Source: Cherax quadricarinatus (taxonomy: Eukaryota > Arthropoda > Malacostraca > Decapoda > Parastacidae). Taken from it: a stretch of 64,000 nucleotides of DNA. Shown here piece by piece: positions 13,701-25,955 of this stretch. The notes under the pieces are model-generated. The model saw only the letters and a list, made by a program, of their open reading frames with translations. It had not been told where the DNA came from and ran no database searches. The stretch is from NCBI RefSeq assembly GCF_038502225.1, contig NC_091357.1:10316639-10380638 (forward strand), written 5' to 3'. The translations under genes were made by a program, and so were the position numbers. Each line of letters opens with the position of its first letter. The first letter of the stretch is position 1.

Positions 13701-14235
13701 ACCCTCCCCACTCCACACCTTCCTCACTCTCCCCTCTCTCCCCACTCTCCACACCTTCCCCACTCTCCACACCTTCCCCACTCTCCACACCTTCCCCACT
13801 CTCCACACCCTCCCCACTCTCCACACCCTCCCCACTCTCAACACCCTCCCCACTCCACACCTTCCTCACTCTCCCCTCTCTCCCCACTCTCCACACCTTC
13901 CCCACTCTCCACACCTTCCCCACTCTCCACACCATCCCCACTCTCCACCCCCTCCCCACTCTCCACACCCTCCCCACTCTCAGCACCCTCCCCCCTCTCA
14001 GCACCCTCCCCACTCTCCACACCTTCCCCACTCTCCACACCCTCCCCACTCTCAACACCCTCCCCACTCTCAACACCCTCCCCACTCCACACCTTCCTCA
14101 CTCTCCCCTCTCTCCCCACTCTCCACACCCTCCCCACTCTCCACACCCTCCCCACTCTCAACACCCTCCCCACTATCAACACCCTCCCCACTCCACACCT
14201 TCCTCACTCTCCCCTCTCTCCCCACTCTCCACACA
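10735..14235. repeat. Pyrimidine-rich satellite (18- and 24-bp units)
   Basis: A 3.5-kb array. The left part (to about 11700) uses a 24-bp unit, CACCCCTCACTATCCCCACC plus CTGCA/CTCCA, with CACGATCCCCACAC variants. After a degenerate middle (11700-12100) it changes to an 18-bp unit, CCACTCTCCACACCCTCC. Inside the right part a marker (CCACTCCACACCTTCCTC) recurs at 12271, 12431 and 12591 (160 bp apart) and at 13021, 13163 and 13305 (142 bp apart). This indicates higher-order repeats differing by one 18-bp unit. Unit lengths are multiples of three, so a 1,206-codon Pro/Ser/Thr/His frame stays open. It shows no complex domain and no sign of an exon structure. Confidence 0.95.
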
Positions 14236-14644
14236 CCCCTACGTTACCTCTGACCGAGAAATGAGCAAAGTCTATAAAAGTCTGAGCGTAACCTAACTTG
14301 GAAAATGTATTATAAAAGCATTCATCCTCTTGTAAGAACTTGAGAAGTTCACTCTCAAACTATGCCATAAATTTCTTAGCTAAACTAAATGACGAGAATG
14401 AAGGCACCGGCATCACATACACTTCACTCTAAAACTTCCACACAGAAACTGGCTTGGAAACACAGTAGATGAGACTCAACACCGTGTAGTAGTGTGTAGA
14501 AATATTTGGATCCCTTTCAGAATATTTATCTCGAACATCAGTTGTATAGTTAGCAGTAACAAGTCATCCGCATCAACACTATTATTCCTTTCTTTCATGG
14601 CTAACTTTTAAAATTTACAAAGCACACAGACTAAGCAAGATTCT
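14236..14644. other. Spacer, nothing recognised
   Basis: Unique AT-rich sequence without a credible frame. Confidence 0.5.
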
Positions 14645-14815
14645 ATAACTGGTCAAGGTTCTAAAAATTAATTAAGCCTCTATAAACTAGTCAAGGTTCT
14701 ATAACTAGTCAAGGTTTTATAAACTAGTCAAGGTTCTATAAACTAGCCAAGGCTCTATAAACTAGCCAAGGCTCTATAAACTAGCCAAGGCTCTATAAAC
14801 TAGCCAAGACTCCAT
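14645..14815. repeat. 19-bp minisatellite
   Basis: About eight units of AAGGCTCTATAAACTAGCC, with GTC for GCC in the earlier units. Degeneration increases toward the left. Confidence 0.9.
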
Positions 14816-14966
14816 TGTAAGGCTCTATAAGTCCTCGTTCAATGAAGGTAAACAAATAGAATTGAGAAGGTAAACATTGATCTCTTGAATGTCATCTTAC
14901 AAACGAATGAAAACTTGTTCATGTCACCACAACCTTCAAGTAATGTGCTGTTGTTATGCTGGGCAG
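14816..14966. other. Spacer
   Basis: Nothing recognised between the 19-bp and 34-bp arrays. Confidence 0.5.
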
Positions 14967-17900
14967 GTGCCTTCATGCACACAGTGTGGGTAACTACCAG
15001 TAACCTTCATGCACACAGTGTGGGTAACTACCAGTAACCTTCATGCACACAGTGTGGGTAACTACCAGTAACCTTCATGCACACAGTGTGGGTAACTACC
15101 AGTAACCTTCATGCACACAGTGTGGGTAACTACCAGTAACCTTCATGCACACAGTGTGGGTAACTACCAGTAACCTTCATGCACACAGTGTGGGTAACTA
15201 CCAGTAACCTTCATGCACACAGTGTGGGTAACTACCAGTAACCTTCATGCACACAGTGTGGGTAACTACCAGTAACCTTCATGCAGACAGTGTGGGTAAC
15301 TACCAGTAACCTTCATGCACACAGTGTGGGTAACTACCAGTAACCTTCATGCACACAGTGTGGGTAACTACCAGTAACCTTCATGCACACAGTGTGGGTA
15401 ACTACCAGTAACCTTCATGCACACAGTGTGGGTAACTACCAGTAACCTTCATGCACACAGTGTGGGTAACTACCAGTAACCTTCATGCACACAGTGTGGG
15501 TAACTACCAGTAACCTTCATGCAGACAGTGTGGGTAACTACCAGTAACCTTCATGCACACAGTGTGGGTAACTACCAGTAACCTTCATGCACACAGTGTG
15601 GGTAACTACCAGTAACCTTCATGCACACAGTGTGGGTAACTACCAGTAACCTTCATGCACACAGTGTGGGTAACTACCAGTAACCTTCATGCACACAGTG
15701 TGGGTAACTACCAGTAACCTTCATGCACACAGTGTGGGTAACTACCAGTAACCTTCATGCAGACAGTGTGGGTAACTACCAGTAACCTTCATGCACACAG
15801 TGTGGGTAACTACCAGTAACCTTCATGCACACAGTGTGGGTAACTACCAGTAACCTTCATGCACACAGTGTGGGTAACTACCAGTAACCTTCATGCAGAC
15901 AGTGTGGGTAACTACCAGTAACCTTCATGCACACAGTGTGGGTAACTACCAGTAACCTTCATGCACACAGTGTGGGTAACTACAAGTAACCTTCATGCAC
16001 ACAGTGTGGGTAACTACCAGTAACCTTCATGCACACAGTGTGGGTAACTACCAGTAACCTTCATGCACACAGTGTGGGTAACTACCAGTAACCTTCATGC
16101 AGACAGTGTGGGTAACTACCAGTAACCTTCATGCACACAGTGTGGGTAACTACCAGTAACCTTCATGCACACAGTGTGGGTAACTACCAGTAACCTTCAT
16201 GTACACAGTGTGGGTAACTACCAGTAACCTTCATGCACACAGTGTGGGTAACTACCAGTAACCTTCATGCACACAGTGTGGGTAACTACCAGTAACCTTC
16301 ATGCACACAGTGTGGGTAACTACCAGTAACCTTCATGCACACAGTGTGGGTAACTACCAGTAACCTTCATGCACACAGTGTGGGTAACTACCAGTAACCT
16401 TCATGCACACAGTGTGGGTAACTACCAGTAACCTTCATGCAGAACAGTGTGGGTAACTACCAGTAACCTTCATGCAGAACAGTGTGGGTAACTACCAGTA
16501 ACCTTCATGCAGAACAGTGTGGGTAACTACCAGTAACCTTCATGCACACAGTGTGGGTAACTACCAGTAACCTTCATGCACACAGTGTGGGTAACTACCA
16601 GTAACCTTCATGCACACAGTGTGGGTAACTACCAGTAACCTTAATGCACACAGTGTGGGTAACTACCAGTAACCTTCATGCACACAGTGTGGGTAACTAC
16701 CAGTAACCTTCATGCAGAACAGTGTGGGTAACTATCAGTAACCTTCATGCACACAGTGTGGGTAACTACCAGTAACCTTCATGCACACAGTGTGGGTAAC
16801 TACCAGTAACCTTCATGCACACAGTGTGGGTAACTATCAGTAACCTTCATGCACACAGTGTGGGTAACTACCAGTAACCTTCATGCACACAGTGTGGGTA
16901 ACTATCAGTAACCTTCATGCACACAGTGTGGGTAACTACCAGTAACCTTCATGCACACAGTGTGGGTAACTACCAGTAACCTTCATGCACACAGTGTGGG
17001 TAACTACCAGTAACCTTCATGCACACAGTGTGGGTAACTACCAGTAACCTTCATGCACACAGTGTGGGTAACTACCAGTAACCTTCATGCACACAGTGTG
17101 GGTAACTACCAGTAACCTTCATGCACACAGTGTGGGTAACTACCAGTAACCTTCATGCACACAGTGTGGGTAACTACCAGTAACCTTCATGCACACAGTG
17201 TGGGTAACTACCAGTAACCTTCATGCACACAGTGTGGGTAACTACCAGTAACCTTCATGCACACAGTGTGGGTAACTACCAGTAACCTTCATGCACACAG
17301 TGTGGGTAACTATCAGTAACCTTCATGCACACAGTGTGGGTAACTACCAGTAACCTTCATGCACACAGTGTGGGTAACTACCAGTAACCTTCATGCACAC
17401 AGTGTGGGTAACTACCAGTAACCTTCATGCACACAGTGTGGGTAACTACCAGTAACCTTCATGCAGACAGTGTGGGTAACTACCAGTAACCTTCATGCAC
17501 ACAGTGTGGGTAACTACCAGTAACCTTCATGTACACAGTGTGGGTAACTACCAGTAACCTTCATGCACACAGTGTGGGTAACTACCAGTAACGTTCATGC
17601 AAACAGTGTGGGTAACTACCAGTAACCTTCATGCAGACAGTGTGGGTAACTACCAGTAACCTTCATGCACACAGTGTGGGTAACTTCCAGTAACCTTCAT
17701 GCAGACATTGTGGGTAACTACCAGTAACCTTCATGCAGACAGTGTGGGTAACTACCAGTAACCTTCATGTACACAGTGTGGGTAACTACCAGTAACCTTC
17801 ATGCACACAGTGTGAGTAACTACCAGTAACCTTCATGTACACAGTGTGGGTAACTACCAGTAACCTTCATGCAGACAGTGTGAGTAACTACCAGTAACCT

Positions 17901-19702
17901 TCATGTACACAGTGTGGGTAACTACCAGTAACCTTCATGCACACAGTGTGGGTAACTACCAGTAACCTTCATGTACACAGTGTGGGTAACTACCAGTAGC
18001 CTTCATGCACACAGTGTGGGTAACTAGCAGTAACCTTCATGCACACAGTGTGGGTAACATCCAGTAACCTTCATGCAGACAGTGTGGGTAACTACCAGTA
18101 ACCTTCATGCACACAGTGTGAGTAACTACCAGTAACCTTCATGTACACAGTGTGGGTAACTAGCAGTAACGTTCATGCACACAGTGTGGGTAACTAGCAG
18201 TAACCTTCATGCACACAGTGTGGGGTAACTACCAGTAACCTTCATGTACACAGTGTGGGTAACTAGCAGTAACCTTCATGCAGACAGTGTGGGGTAACTA
18301 CCAGTAACCTTCATGCACACAGTGTGGGTAACTACCAGTAACCTTCATGCACACAGTGTGGGTAACTACCAGTAACCTTCATGCACACAGTGTGGGTAAC
18401 TACCAGTAACCTTCATGCACACAGTGTGGGTAACTACCAGTAACCTTCATGCCCACAGTGTGGGTAACTACCAGTAACCTTCATGCACACAGTGTGGGTA
18501 ACTACCAGTAACCTTCATGCACACAGTGTGGGTAACTACCAGTAACCTTCATGCACACAGTGTGGGTAACTACCAGTAACCTTCATGCACACAGTGTGGG
18601 TAACTACCAGTAACCTTCATGCACACAGTGTGGGTAACTACCAGTAACCTTCATGCAGACAGTGTGGGTAACTTCCAGTAACCTTCATGCACACAGTGTG
18701 GGTAACTACCAGTAACCTTCATGCACACAGTGTGGGTAACTACCAGTAACCTTCATGCACACAGTGTGGGTAACTACCAGTAACCTTCATGCACACAGTG
18801 TGGGTAACTACCAGTAACCTTCATGCAGACAGTGTGGGTAACTTCCAGTAACCTTCATGCAGACAGTGCGGGTAACTACCAGTAACCTTCATGCACACAG
18901 TGTGGGTAACTTCCAGTAACCTTCATGCACACAGTGTGGGTAACTTCCAGTAACCTTCATGCAGACAGTGTGGGTAACTACCAGTAACTTTCATGCACAC
19001 AGTGTGGGTAACTTCCAGTAACCTTCATGTACACAGTGTGGGTAACTACCAGTAACCTTCATGCAGACAGTGTGGGTAACTACCAGTAACCTTCATGTAC
19101 ACAGTGTGGGTAACTACCAGTAACCTTCATGCAGACAGTGTGGGTAACTACCAGTAACCTTCATGCAGACAGTGTGGGTAACTACCAGTAACCTTCATGC
19201 ACACAGTGTGGGTAACTACCAGTAACCTTCATGCACACAGTGTGGGTAACTACCAGTAACCTTCATGCACACAGTGTGGGTAACTACCAGTAACCTTCAT
19301 GCAGACAGTGTGGGTAACTACCAGTAACCTTCATGCACACAGTGTGGGTAACTACCAGTAACCTTCATGCAGACAGTGTGGGTAACTACCAGTAACTTTC
19401 ATGCACACAGTGTGGGTAACTACCAGTAACCTTCATGCACACAGTGTGGGTAACTACCAGTAACCTTCATGCACACAGTGTGGGTAACTACCAGTAACCT
19501 TCATGCACACAGTGTGGGTAACTACCAGTAACCTTCATGCACACAGTGTGGGTAACTACCAGTAACCTTCATGCACACAGTGTGGGTAACTACCAGTAAC
19601 CTTCATGCAGACAGTGTGGGTAACTTCCAGTAACCTTCATGCACACAGTGTGGGTAACTACCAGTAACCTTCATGCACACAGTGTGGGTAACTACCAGTA
19701 AC
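14967..19702. repeat. 34-bp satellite A (about 139 units)
   Basis: Unit TAACCTTCATGCACACAGTG plus TGGGTAACTACCAG, contiguous with no spacers over 4.7 kb. Point variants (GCAGACAG, GTACACAG, GCAGAACAG, TTCCAG, TATCAG) cluster locally. Units are more uniform in 14.97-17.4 kb and 18.3-18.7 kb and more varied in 17.5-18.3 kb. Each unit carries a short dyad, CACAC-A-GTGTG. All six frames hit stops, so no frame was reported. It is not a CRISPR array, because repeats abut directly. Confidence 0.98.
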
Positions 19703-19714
19703 TCCGGCACTTGA

Positions 19715-19772
19715 ACAAGAAACTCTGGAGTTACCTGGAGTTTACCTGGAGAGGGTTAAACTCCGGGTAAGA
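19715..19772 (-). mobile_element. SINE tail fragment, reverse
   Basis: GGAGTTTACCTGGAGAGGGT is the reverse complement of the CTCTCCAGGTAAACTCCAG tail seen at 62223-62245. It marks the right edge of satellite A. Confidence 0.65.
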
Positions 19773-19970
19773 AACAAAATATCTTTAAATTCACTCAACT
19801 TCCTACGTAAATCATAAAATCGCTTCTCAGGTAAATCACGTAAATCACTTCTCTCCAAGAAAGAGACAGAGCGAACAAAAAAAATAAATCTTTAGTGAAA
19901 ATGAAAGAACCCAATATAATTGTTCTCATATGCGAAAACCAGGGAGAAAATAAAGTCCGAGTATTGATGC
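19773..19970. other. Spacer, nothing recognised
   Basis: AT-rich; includes AAATCACGTAAATCACTTC short repeats. Confidence 0.4.
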
Positions 19971-20180
19971 GTTGCTTGAGGATTATTATTATTATTATAA
20001 TCAAAAAGAAGCGCTAAGCCACAAGGACTATACAGCGTTGCTTGAGGATTATTATTATTATTATAATCAAAAAGAAGCGCTAAGCCACAAGGACTATACA
20101 GCGTTGCTTGAGGATTATTATTATTATTATAATCAAAAAGAAGCGCTAAGCCACAAGGACTATAGAGCGTTGCTTGAGGA
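19971..20180 (-). repeat. Three 66-bp tandem copies of a SINE-like 3' end
   Basis: GTTGCTTGAGG recurs at 19971, 20037, 20103 and 20169. Each 66-bp unit contains (ATT)n, ATAATCAAAAAGAAGCGCTA and GGACTATACAGCG. Reverse-complemented, this reads GCGCTGTATAGTCC ... TTAGCGCTTC ... (AAT)n, the same order as the element end at about 45440-45545. It therefore looks like tandem amplification of a transposon terminus. Confidence 0.85.
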
Positions 20181-20694
20181 GACGGAGCTTACGCTGGTGA
20201 CACCAGACACACACACAAATATTGACATCACAAAAGGACTCTTGTGTTCAGTGAGACCTTCATCAGAATAAATATTGACAGTGTAGGTGATTTTCCCATC
20301 AGAACTAAAATCTGCCAGCATCTCCAAAATTTTACATAACCCTAACCCAACTCCATGTATATAGGTCAGGTGTCGATAGACACCTGACTTGTTCTGTTTA
20401 CTTGTTTGTGTTTTTCTTGTTTATCTGAATTTTATTGTTAACATTGCCAACACATTTCTTCTCGAGAATATCTCTGAGAGGAGATCTAGCGGGCGAAACA
20501 TCAGCGGGCGAAGCATCAGCGGACGATACATGAGCAGAGACAATCACTTGAGCAATCTAAGTCTGGAGTCGTAATTTTGAAGGCAAGAGGAGAGTTATGA
20601 AAGAGCGAGGGTGTTGCTGAGTGTTGCATTGTACAACATTAATGAGTTTCTGCAACACCTTTGATGAATCACAAAAATATCTTAAAGAGTTTCT
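20181..20694. other. Spacer, nothing recognised
   Basis: Contains three short repeats of AGCGGGCGAAACATC type at 20487-20530. No credible gene. Confidence 0.45.
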
Positions 20695-21610
20695 ACCAAA
20701 AGACTAAATGAAGGGAAAAGTCTTAATTGTGAAAATAATGAAAAATCTGGGTTCCTGGAGTGACGCTGGGGAGGGAGGGAGGGGGGGGAGGGAGGGGGGA
20801 GGGAGAGACATGAAGGTGATGGAGCAGAGGGAGAGAAGTGGGAGTAATGGAGGAAGATAGAGGACAGAAGCGAAAGTGATGGATGGAGAGAAAGGGAGAC
20901 AGTGAAGGTGATGGAGGGAAAAGGAAATGATGGAGGAGATAAGTGGAGGTGATGGAGGGGGAAAGGAAATATGGAGGAGACAAGCGGAGGTGATGGAGGA
21001 AGGAAGGAAGTGATGGAGGAGACAAGTGGTTGTGATGGAAGGGGAAGGACATGATGGAGGAGACAAGTGGAGGTGATGGAGGGAGGGAGGAACGAAGTAA
21101 TGAAGAAGACAAGTGGTGGTGATGGAGGGTGGAAGGAAGTGATGGAGGAGACAAGCGGTGGTGATGGAGGGTGGAAGAAAGTGATGGAGGAGACAAGTGG
21201 TGGTGATGAAGGCAGGAAGAAAGTGGTGGAGGAGACAAGCAGTGGTGATGGAGGCAGGAAGAAAGTGGTGGAGGAGACAAGCAGTGGTGATGGAGGGAAG
21301 AAGTGATGGAGGAGACAAGCAGTGGTGATGGAGGGAGGAAGTGATGGAGGAGACAAGCAGTTGTGATGGAGGGAGGAAGTGATGGAGGAGACAAGCAGTT
21401 GTGATGGAGGGAGGAAGTGATGGAGGAGACAAGCAGTTGTGATGGAGGGAGGAAGTGATGGAGGAGACAAGCAGTTGTGATGGAGGAGACAAGCAGTTGT
21501 GATGGAGGGAGGAAGTGATGGAGGAGACAAGCAGTTGTGATGGAGGGAGGAAGTGATGGAGGAGACAAGCAGTTGTGATGGAGGGAGGAAAGAAGTGATA
21601 GAAGAGAAAG
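20695..21610. repeat. GA-rich minisatellite (~36-39 bp)
   Basis: Units around GATGGAGGAGACAAGCAGTT plus GTGATGGAGGGAGGAA, most regular at 21290-21600 and increasingly diverged to the left. Minus-strand Ser/Pro/Leu frames of up to 338 codons arise from the repeat. Confidence 0.93.
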
Positions 21611-21629
21611 GCAGAGAAGTAGAGGTGGA

Positions 21630-21785
21630 TAAAGAAAGAGGGAGGCCTTGATGCCGGCGGAAGACGGTTGATCCGAGTATCTGGAGCTACTCTACTCTTC
21701 CTTGGATCAGACCTGACCACCTCCCATCCCCCAGGGGCTGCATGACCACTACGGGTTTAGTACTTCTTCATGTTGACAATAAACA
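21630..21785 (+). mobile_element. SINE-like repeat fragment
   Basis: GGCCTTGATGCCGGCGG, GGGGCTGCATGACCACTACG and GGGTTTAGTACTTCTTC parallel the order in the elements at 38320 and 45340 (CTCCTTGATGCCGGTGAGG ... GCGCTGTATGACC ... GCTTAGCGCTCCTC). This copy lacks the (AAT)n tail. Confidence 0.6.
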
Positions 21786-21789
21786 CTCC

Positions 21790-22095
21790 AAGGTAAGATA
21801 ACAGCTACTAGCTGGTTAAGATAAGATAACAGCTACTAGCTGGTTAAGATAAGATAACAGCTACTAGCTGGTTAAGATAAGATAACAGCTACTAGCTGGT
21901 TAAGATAAGATAACAGCTACTAGCTGGTTAAGATAAGATAACAGCTACTAGCTGGTTAAGATAACAGCTACTATCTAGTTATGGTAAGATAACAGCTACT
22001 AGCTGGTTAAGATAAGATAACAGCTACTAGCTGGTTAAGATAACAGCTACTATCTAGTTATGGTAAGATAACAGATACTAGCTAGTCAAGGTAAG
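21790..22095. repeat. 28-bp minisatellite
   Basis: About 11 units of GATAAGATAACAGCTACTAG plus CTGGTTAA, two of them variant (TATCTAGTTATGGTAAGATA). Contains CAGCTACTAGCTG, an imperfect dyad. Confidence 0.94.
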
Positions 22096-22332
22096 CGTAA
22101 GGAAGCTCACCTGGAGAAAACAAGGTGAAGGAAGCAAGACAAGAAGGAGTCAGAGGGATAGGAAGGAGGGAGAGAGGGTAGATTAGGAAGGTAGGAAAGG
22201 AGGGTAGGAGAGTAACACTGTAAAGAGAGAGGATAAACGAGGAAATGGGAAATAAGAAAGGAATGATAAAGGGAAGGGTAAAGGGTCAAAGGGTAGAGAG
22301 GAAAAGAGTTCAATAAACAAAGGGTTGAGAGC

Positions 22333-22372
<40 letters not shown>

Positions 22373-22867
22373 GAGAGCAGAGGCACAGACTATGCTGCAC
22401 ACTCCTGTATTTTCAGGTGTAATTTCAGGCAATTATTAAAGTTTATAGACACGGCTGACTGTGGTCACTCTGATCACCCTCTAACTCACTCAGAGAAGGA
22501 AGAAGAATAGAAGGAAAAGAGGAGAAGAAAGAGGGTTGAAGTGGAAGAAGAGAAGGAGCAGGAGAATGAGAAGGTTTAGGAGGAGCAAGGTGGAGGGAGA
22601 ATAAAAGGAGGAGAAAGGGAAGGTTGAAGAGGAAGGGGAACAGGAGCAGGAGGTATTGGTATTACCTCTTGATTCAACCCAAAGTTATCACTCATCCTAA
22701 AGATAATATTACTGTTATTTCCCTGGAGGTATTATCCCTGAACTCAACTTAGATATATATTACCCTAGAAGTATTACCACCTAGATTCATCTTAGACGTA
22801 CTATCACTCGTCTCAGCCTAGAGGTATTCTAGATTCACTCTTGAATCATCTTAGAAATATTTCTCCT
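22096..22867. other. GA-rich spacer with (GA)n; no gene
   Basis: GA-rich at 22110-22320, (GA)n with GACA at 22330-22378, and GA-rich again at 22495-22650. From 22650 to 22850, TATTACC/TATTATC phrases repeat loosely. No supported coding region. Confidence 0.5.
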
Positions 22868-22885
22868 GTTATCCACACACACACA

Positions 22886-22980
<95 letters not shown>
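22868..22980. repeat. (CA)n microsatellite
   Basis: About 55 CA units with one AA interruption at the left. Confidence 0.97.
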
Positions 22981-22982
<2 letters not shown>

Positions 22983-23629
22983 AAAACGAGAATCTGCAGT
23001 GAGCCAGACACCAAAATGAATTTCTGAAGGTAACAAGCACAGTTATGGGGGACATCCACCCAATAAAGTCCAACAGAGTCACATACCACACACACCCTAT
23101 AAAGGCGAGAATCCCACGCCTCCCCATGTGGGAATCCGATCATCCCGACTCTCCTCACTCTATGACCTTCTCGCACTCAGCACTTGATGGCTTGTTAGCG
23201 TTCGTTTAATGTGTTTTTCACGCCGAGAAATGAATATTCAAGAGGTTTTTCATCCGATCTAAATGAAATCTTGACGCGGGGATACTCTCGTAAATTCAAC
23301 TCTTACTGCTGGGGAAGGATTCGTCGCTCCGACGCACTCAGGCAGCTTATGGCCGCTCCTACCTACCCTATCATTCACTTAGGATTAATTTTGATTTAGA
23401 ATTTCTGGTTTAGATTTATTCTGGTATAAAATTTCGGTTTAGGATGAGATAAATATTTTTCAAAAATTAAGTTCATTATATTTTTTTTTTTAGATTTATT
23501 TTCACATTTAGATTTAAATTTACATTAATATTTAAAATTAGATATATATTTGGAATTTGTTTATGATTTAGATATTTAAATTTTATATTCACTTAAAAAT
23601 ATAATGTAAAACGAGCCCTGTAGAAAGCC
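22981..23629. other. Spacer, nothing recognised
   Basis: 23400-23600 is very AT-rich with ATTTAGATTTA phrases. Short frames at 22835-23176 and 23211-23399 have no recognisable domain. Confidence 0.45.
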
Positions 23630-23959
23630 CTGTAGAAAGCCACGGGCCTACCAGGCCCGTGGCAAAGCTCTCTCTTCACACGCTGAGGGGTCCGTGGTTC
23701 GATTCCTGACAAGGGTGGAAACATTGGGCGTTTCCTTACACATGTTGTTCCTGTTCACCCATCAGTAAAATAGGTACCTGGGTGTTAGTCGACTGGTGTG
23801 GGTCGCATCCTGGGACAAAATTGCCGGAAATGTTCGGCATATGTTATGCAGAGCATTTGCCCGAAATGCTCTGCATAGCAAGTGGCTTTCTGTCTAGTAG
23901 TATGTCAATGATGTCAGCTAGGCCTGTATACCTTGTACATATACTTGTAGAAATAAAGA

Positions 23960-24022
<63 letters not shown>

Positions 24023-24038
24023 TATTATTATTATTATT
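23630..24038 (+). mobile_element. tRNA-derived SINE with (ATT)n tail
   Basis: A tRNA-like head at about 23650-23725 with B box GGTTCGATTCC (23697-23707). The body AGTAAAATAGGTACCTGGGT and TTAGTCGACTGGTGTGGGTC matches the SINE at 62 kb. The 3' part differs: GCCGGAAATGTTCGGC, then ACTTGTAGAAATAAAGATA and (ATT)n at about 23961-24038. The modular structure (tRNA head, conserved body, tail ending in a simple repeat) is typical of SINEs mobilised by LINE machinery. Confidence 0.85.
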
Positions 24039-24962
24039 TCAGGGGTTAAAATATTCTTGACTAATGGTGAACAGGCTTTAAGCCCAGTTAACAAGTAATG
24101 GGAAGAAGGTAATTTAACTTCTTGCCTTGATTGGCGGTTCTGAGACTTTTCCTGGTGCATGTAAGGAAACATTTAATATATTTTTCCAGTACTGCAGGAG
24201 TGTTTCGTTGGTGGTGGCAGCTTAATCTTCTGCGCAGAAATGTTAACAGCTTGGAAACGTGCGCAGAATTGCTACTTATCTTGCAGTTATTAATTGTTGC
24301 TCCCCTTGAACTGGATGCAATGTATATTTAATATTCTCTATATATTTTATTATATAATTTTATATTGGAGATGTTTTCATTAATAGCTAAAATAAAACTA
24401 TCTTGCTTTATATTATTATTTGACCTAGCTTGTGTAAATTAAAATGGATATATTTAGTTGTATAATTGGTTTAGTTTTATTAACACTTTGTCCGCTTGTT
24501 TCAGTCACTGGGGTAGCTGAGTCACGTGATCACACCCAGTGTTGGGGCTGCTGAGTTTGTCTCGCTCACTGACCTCCTGGCTTCTCTTAGGAGACACATC
24601 AAGTTCTCTCTTTGGCGGTTAATTTCCTCTCTTAAGGATCCCTTCGAGTTCTCTTATTCCGGTGGTTAATTTGTTTTTTTCAGCTAACTTAATCAGCATT
24701 TTCAGCCCTTGTGGGTTACTTTGTGGTTAGTATAGTAGGTCTCCGTGGGTGAGATGGAACCTACTGTTCGTCACTCCGTGACACGCAGTTATTTGTGTGT
24801 ACTTGTCGGTACAAATCTAAGTCTGGGAATACGGAGACATTACCAGATTTGAGTTTATAGTCTTATTCTCACTTATTTGTATATATGTTTAATAATATTC
24901 TTGAGTCTTTTCATAGTATGTACCAGTCGGTACTTGAGAACCTTAATTATTGAAGGTATACC

Positions 24963-24963
<1 letters not shown>
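24039..24963. other. Spacer, nothing recognised
   Basis: No domain or repeat family recognised. GTACTTGTCGGTACAA (24808) and GTACCAGTCGGTACTTGAG (24921) share a short inverted phrase. Confidence 0.4.

Positions 24964-25027
<64 letters not shown>
24964..25027. repeat. (TA)n microsatellite
   Basis: About 32 TA units. Confidence 0.97.
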
Positions 25028-25029
<2 letters not shown>

Positions 25030-25775
25030 AGAGAAGTATAGGAGCTTGGCTCCTTATTTATGTCAAATATTTTAATTCTGTATATATACTCCTCTAGATA
25101 AATTTACTAGTAAACATCGTACATTTTATTTTATCATTTTGTGTTCATTCAGTTGGGATCCTTGTTAATACTGAAGAGGGCTATAGAGTAGCCTGGATAA
25201 CTGAAATAGAACATAACCCAACCTCTTGTTACGAAACCAGAAACAGGCCAGCAGCTAGAAGGGGACCAATTAGTTAACCCTCTAACTTGCTCTGGAGACG
25301 TCTGTTTTAGAAGACACTTTTTGTAACGTTAATCATTTTAAATAATTTGTAATACAACAGCGCTTATTTCCAATACAGTTCCCAGAAGTTGGCAAAATGC
25401 GGAGTTGTGCAGTATGCTTTATGGGACAAAATGCTCATTTGTACACTATACGCCAGGAGTAAAAAATGAGCACCAGCGCATATATAAATCATCGAGGAAG
25501 AATTATTCCCACAAATCCGCTCAATTTAAGTCGCCAAAATTATGATCCCGTCGACAAAAGTTTTGTACTTTTTTCTGTGATTTTTTTTACAAGTAATTGC
25601 AGCCATTAAAACTTGAGAGGTTGTGAAATGGTGGAGAGGCGAGGAGAGGTAAGGAGAGGAGAGGAAGGAGAGGTAAAGGAGGAGATGAAGAGGGAGAGAC
25701 TGACTGCCTGTCTCGGAAAATCTCAAACCTACATATAAATTATATAATTTACTTGAATTAGCAGCACGCTATGGA

Positions 25776-25779
<4 letters not shown>
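25028..25779. other. Spacer, nothing recognised
   Basis: AT-rich, with a GA-rich patch at 25620-25700. No credible gene. Confidence 0.45.
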
Positions 25780-25857
<78 letters not shown>

Positions 25858-25868
25858 ATACACACACA

Positions 25869-25953
<85 letters not shown>
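25780..25953. repeat. (CA)n microsatellite at LINE 5' junction
   Basis: About 85 CA units with a few TA interruptions. It directly abuts the truncated 5' end of the LINE, and a second (CA)n follows its 3' end. Confidence 0.97.

Positions 25954-25955
<2 letters not shown>

Noticed and set aside
10676..14296. 1,206-codon open frame rich in Pro, Ser, Thr and His as a mucin-like or structural protein
   Set aside because: It is a direct translation of 18/24-bp units divisible by three. Many overlapping frames are open on the other strand too, and no signal peptide, domain or complex region is visible.
14967..19702. CRISPR-like array
   Set aside because: Units are contiguous with no spacers, show minisatellite-type variants, and the context is eukaryotic.
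20682..21720. Overlapping Ser/Pro/Leu minus-strand frames of 281-338 codons
   Set aside because: Three frames are open at once over a GA-rich minisatellite, which is the pattern of a stop-poor repeat, not a gene.
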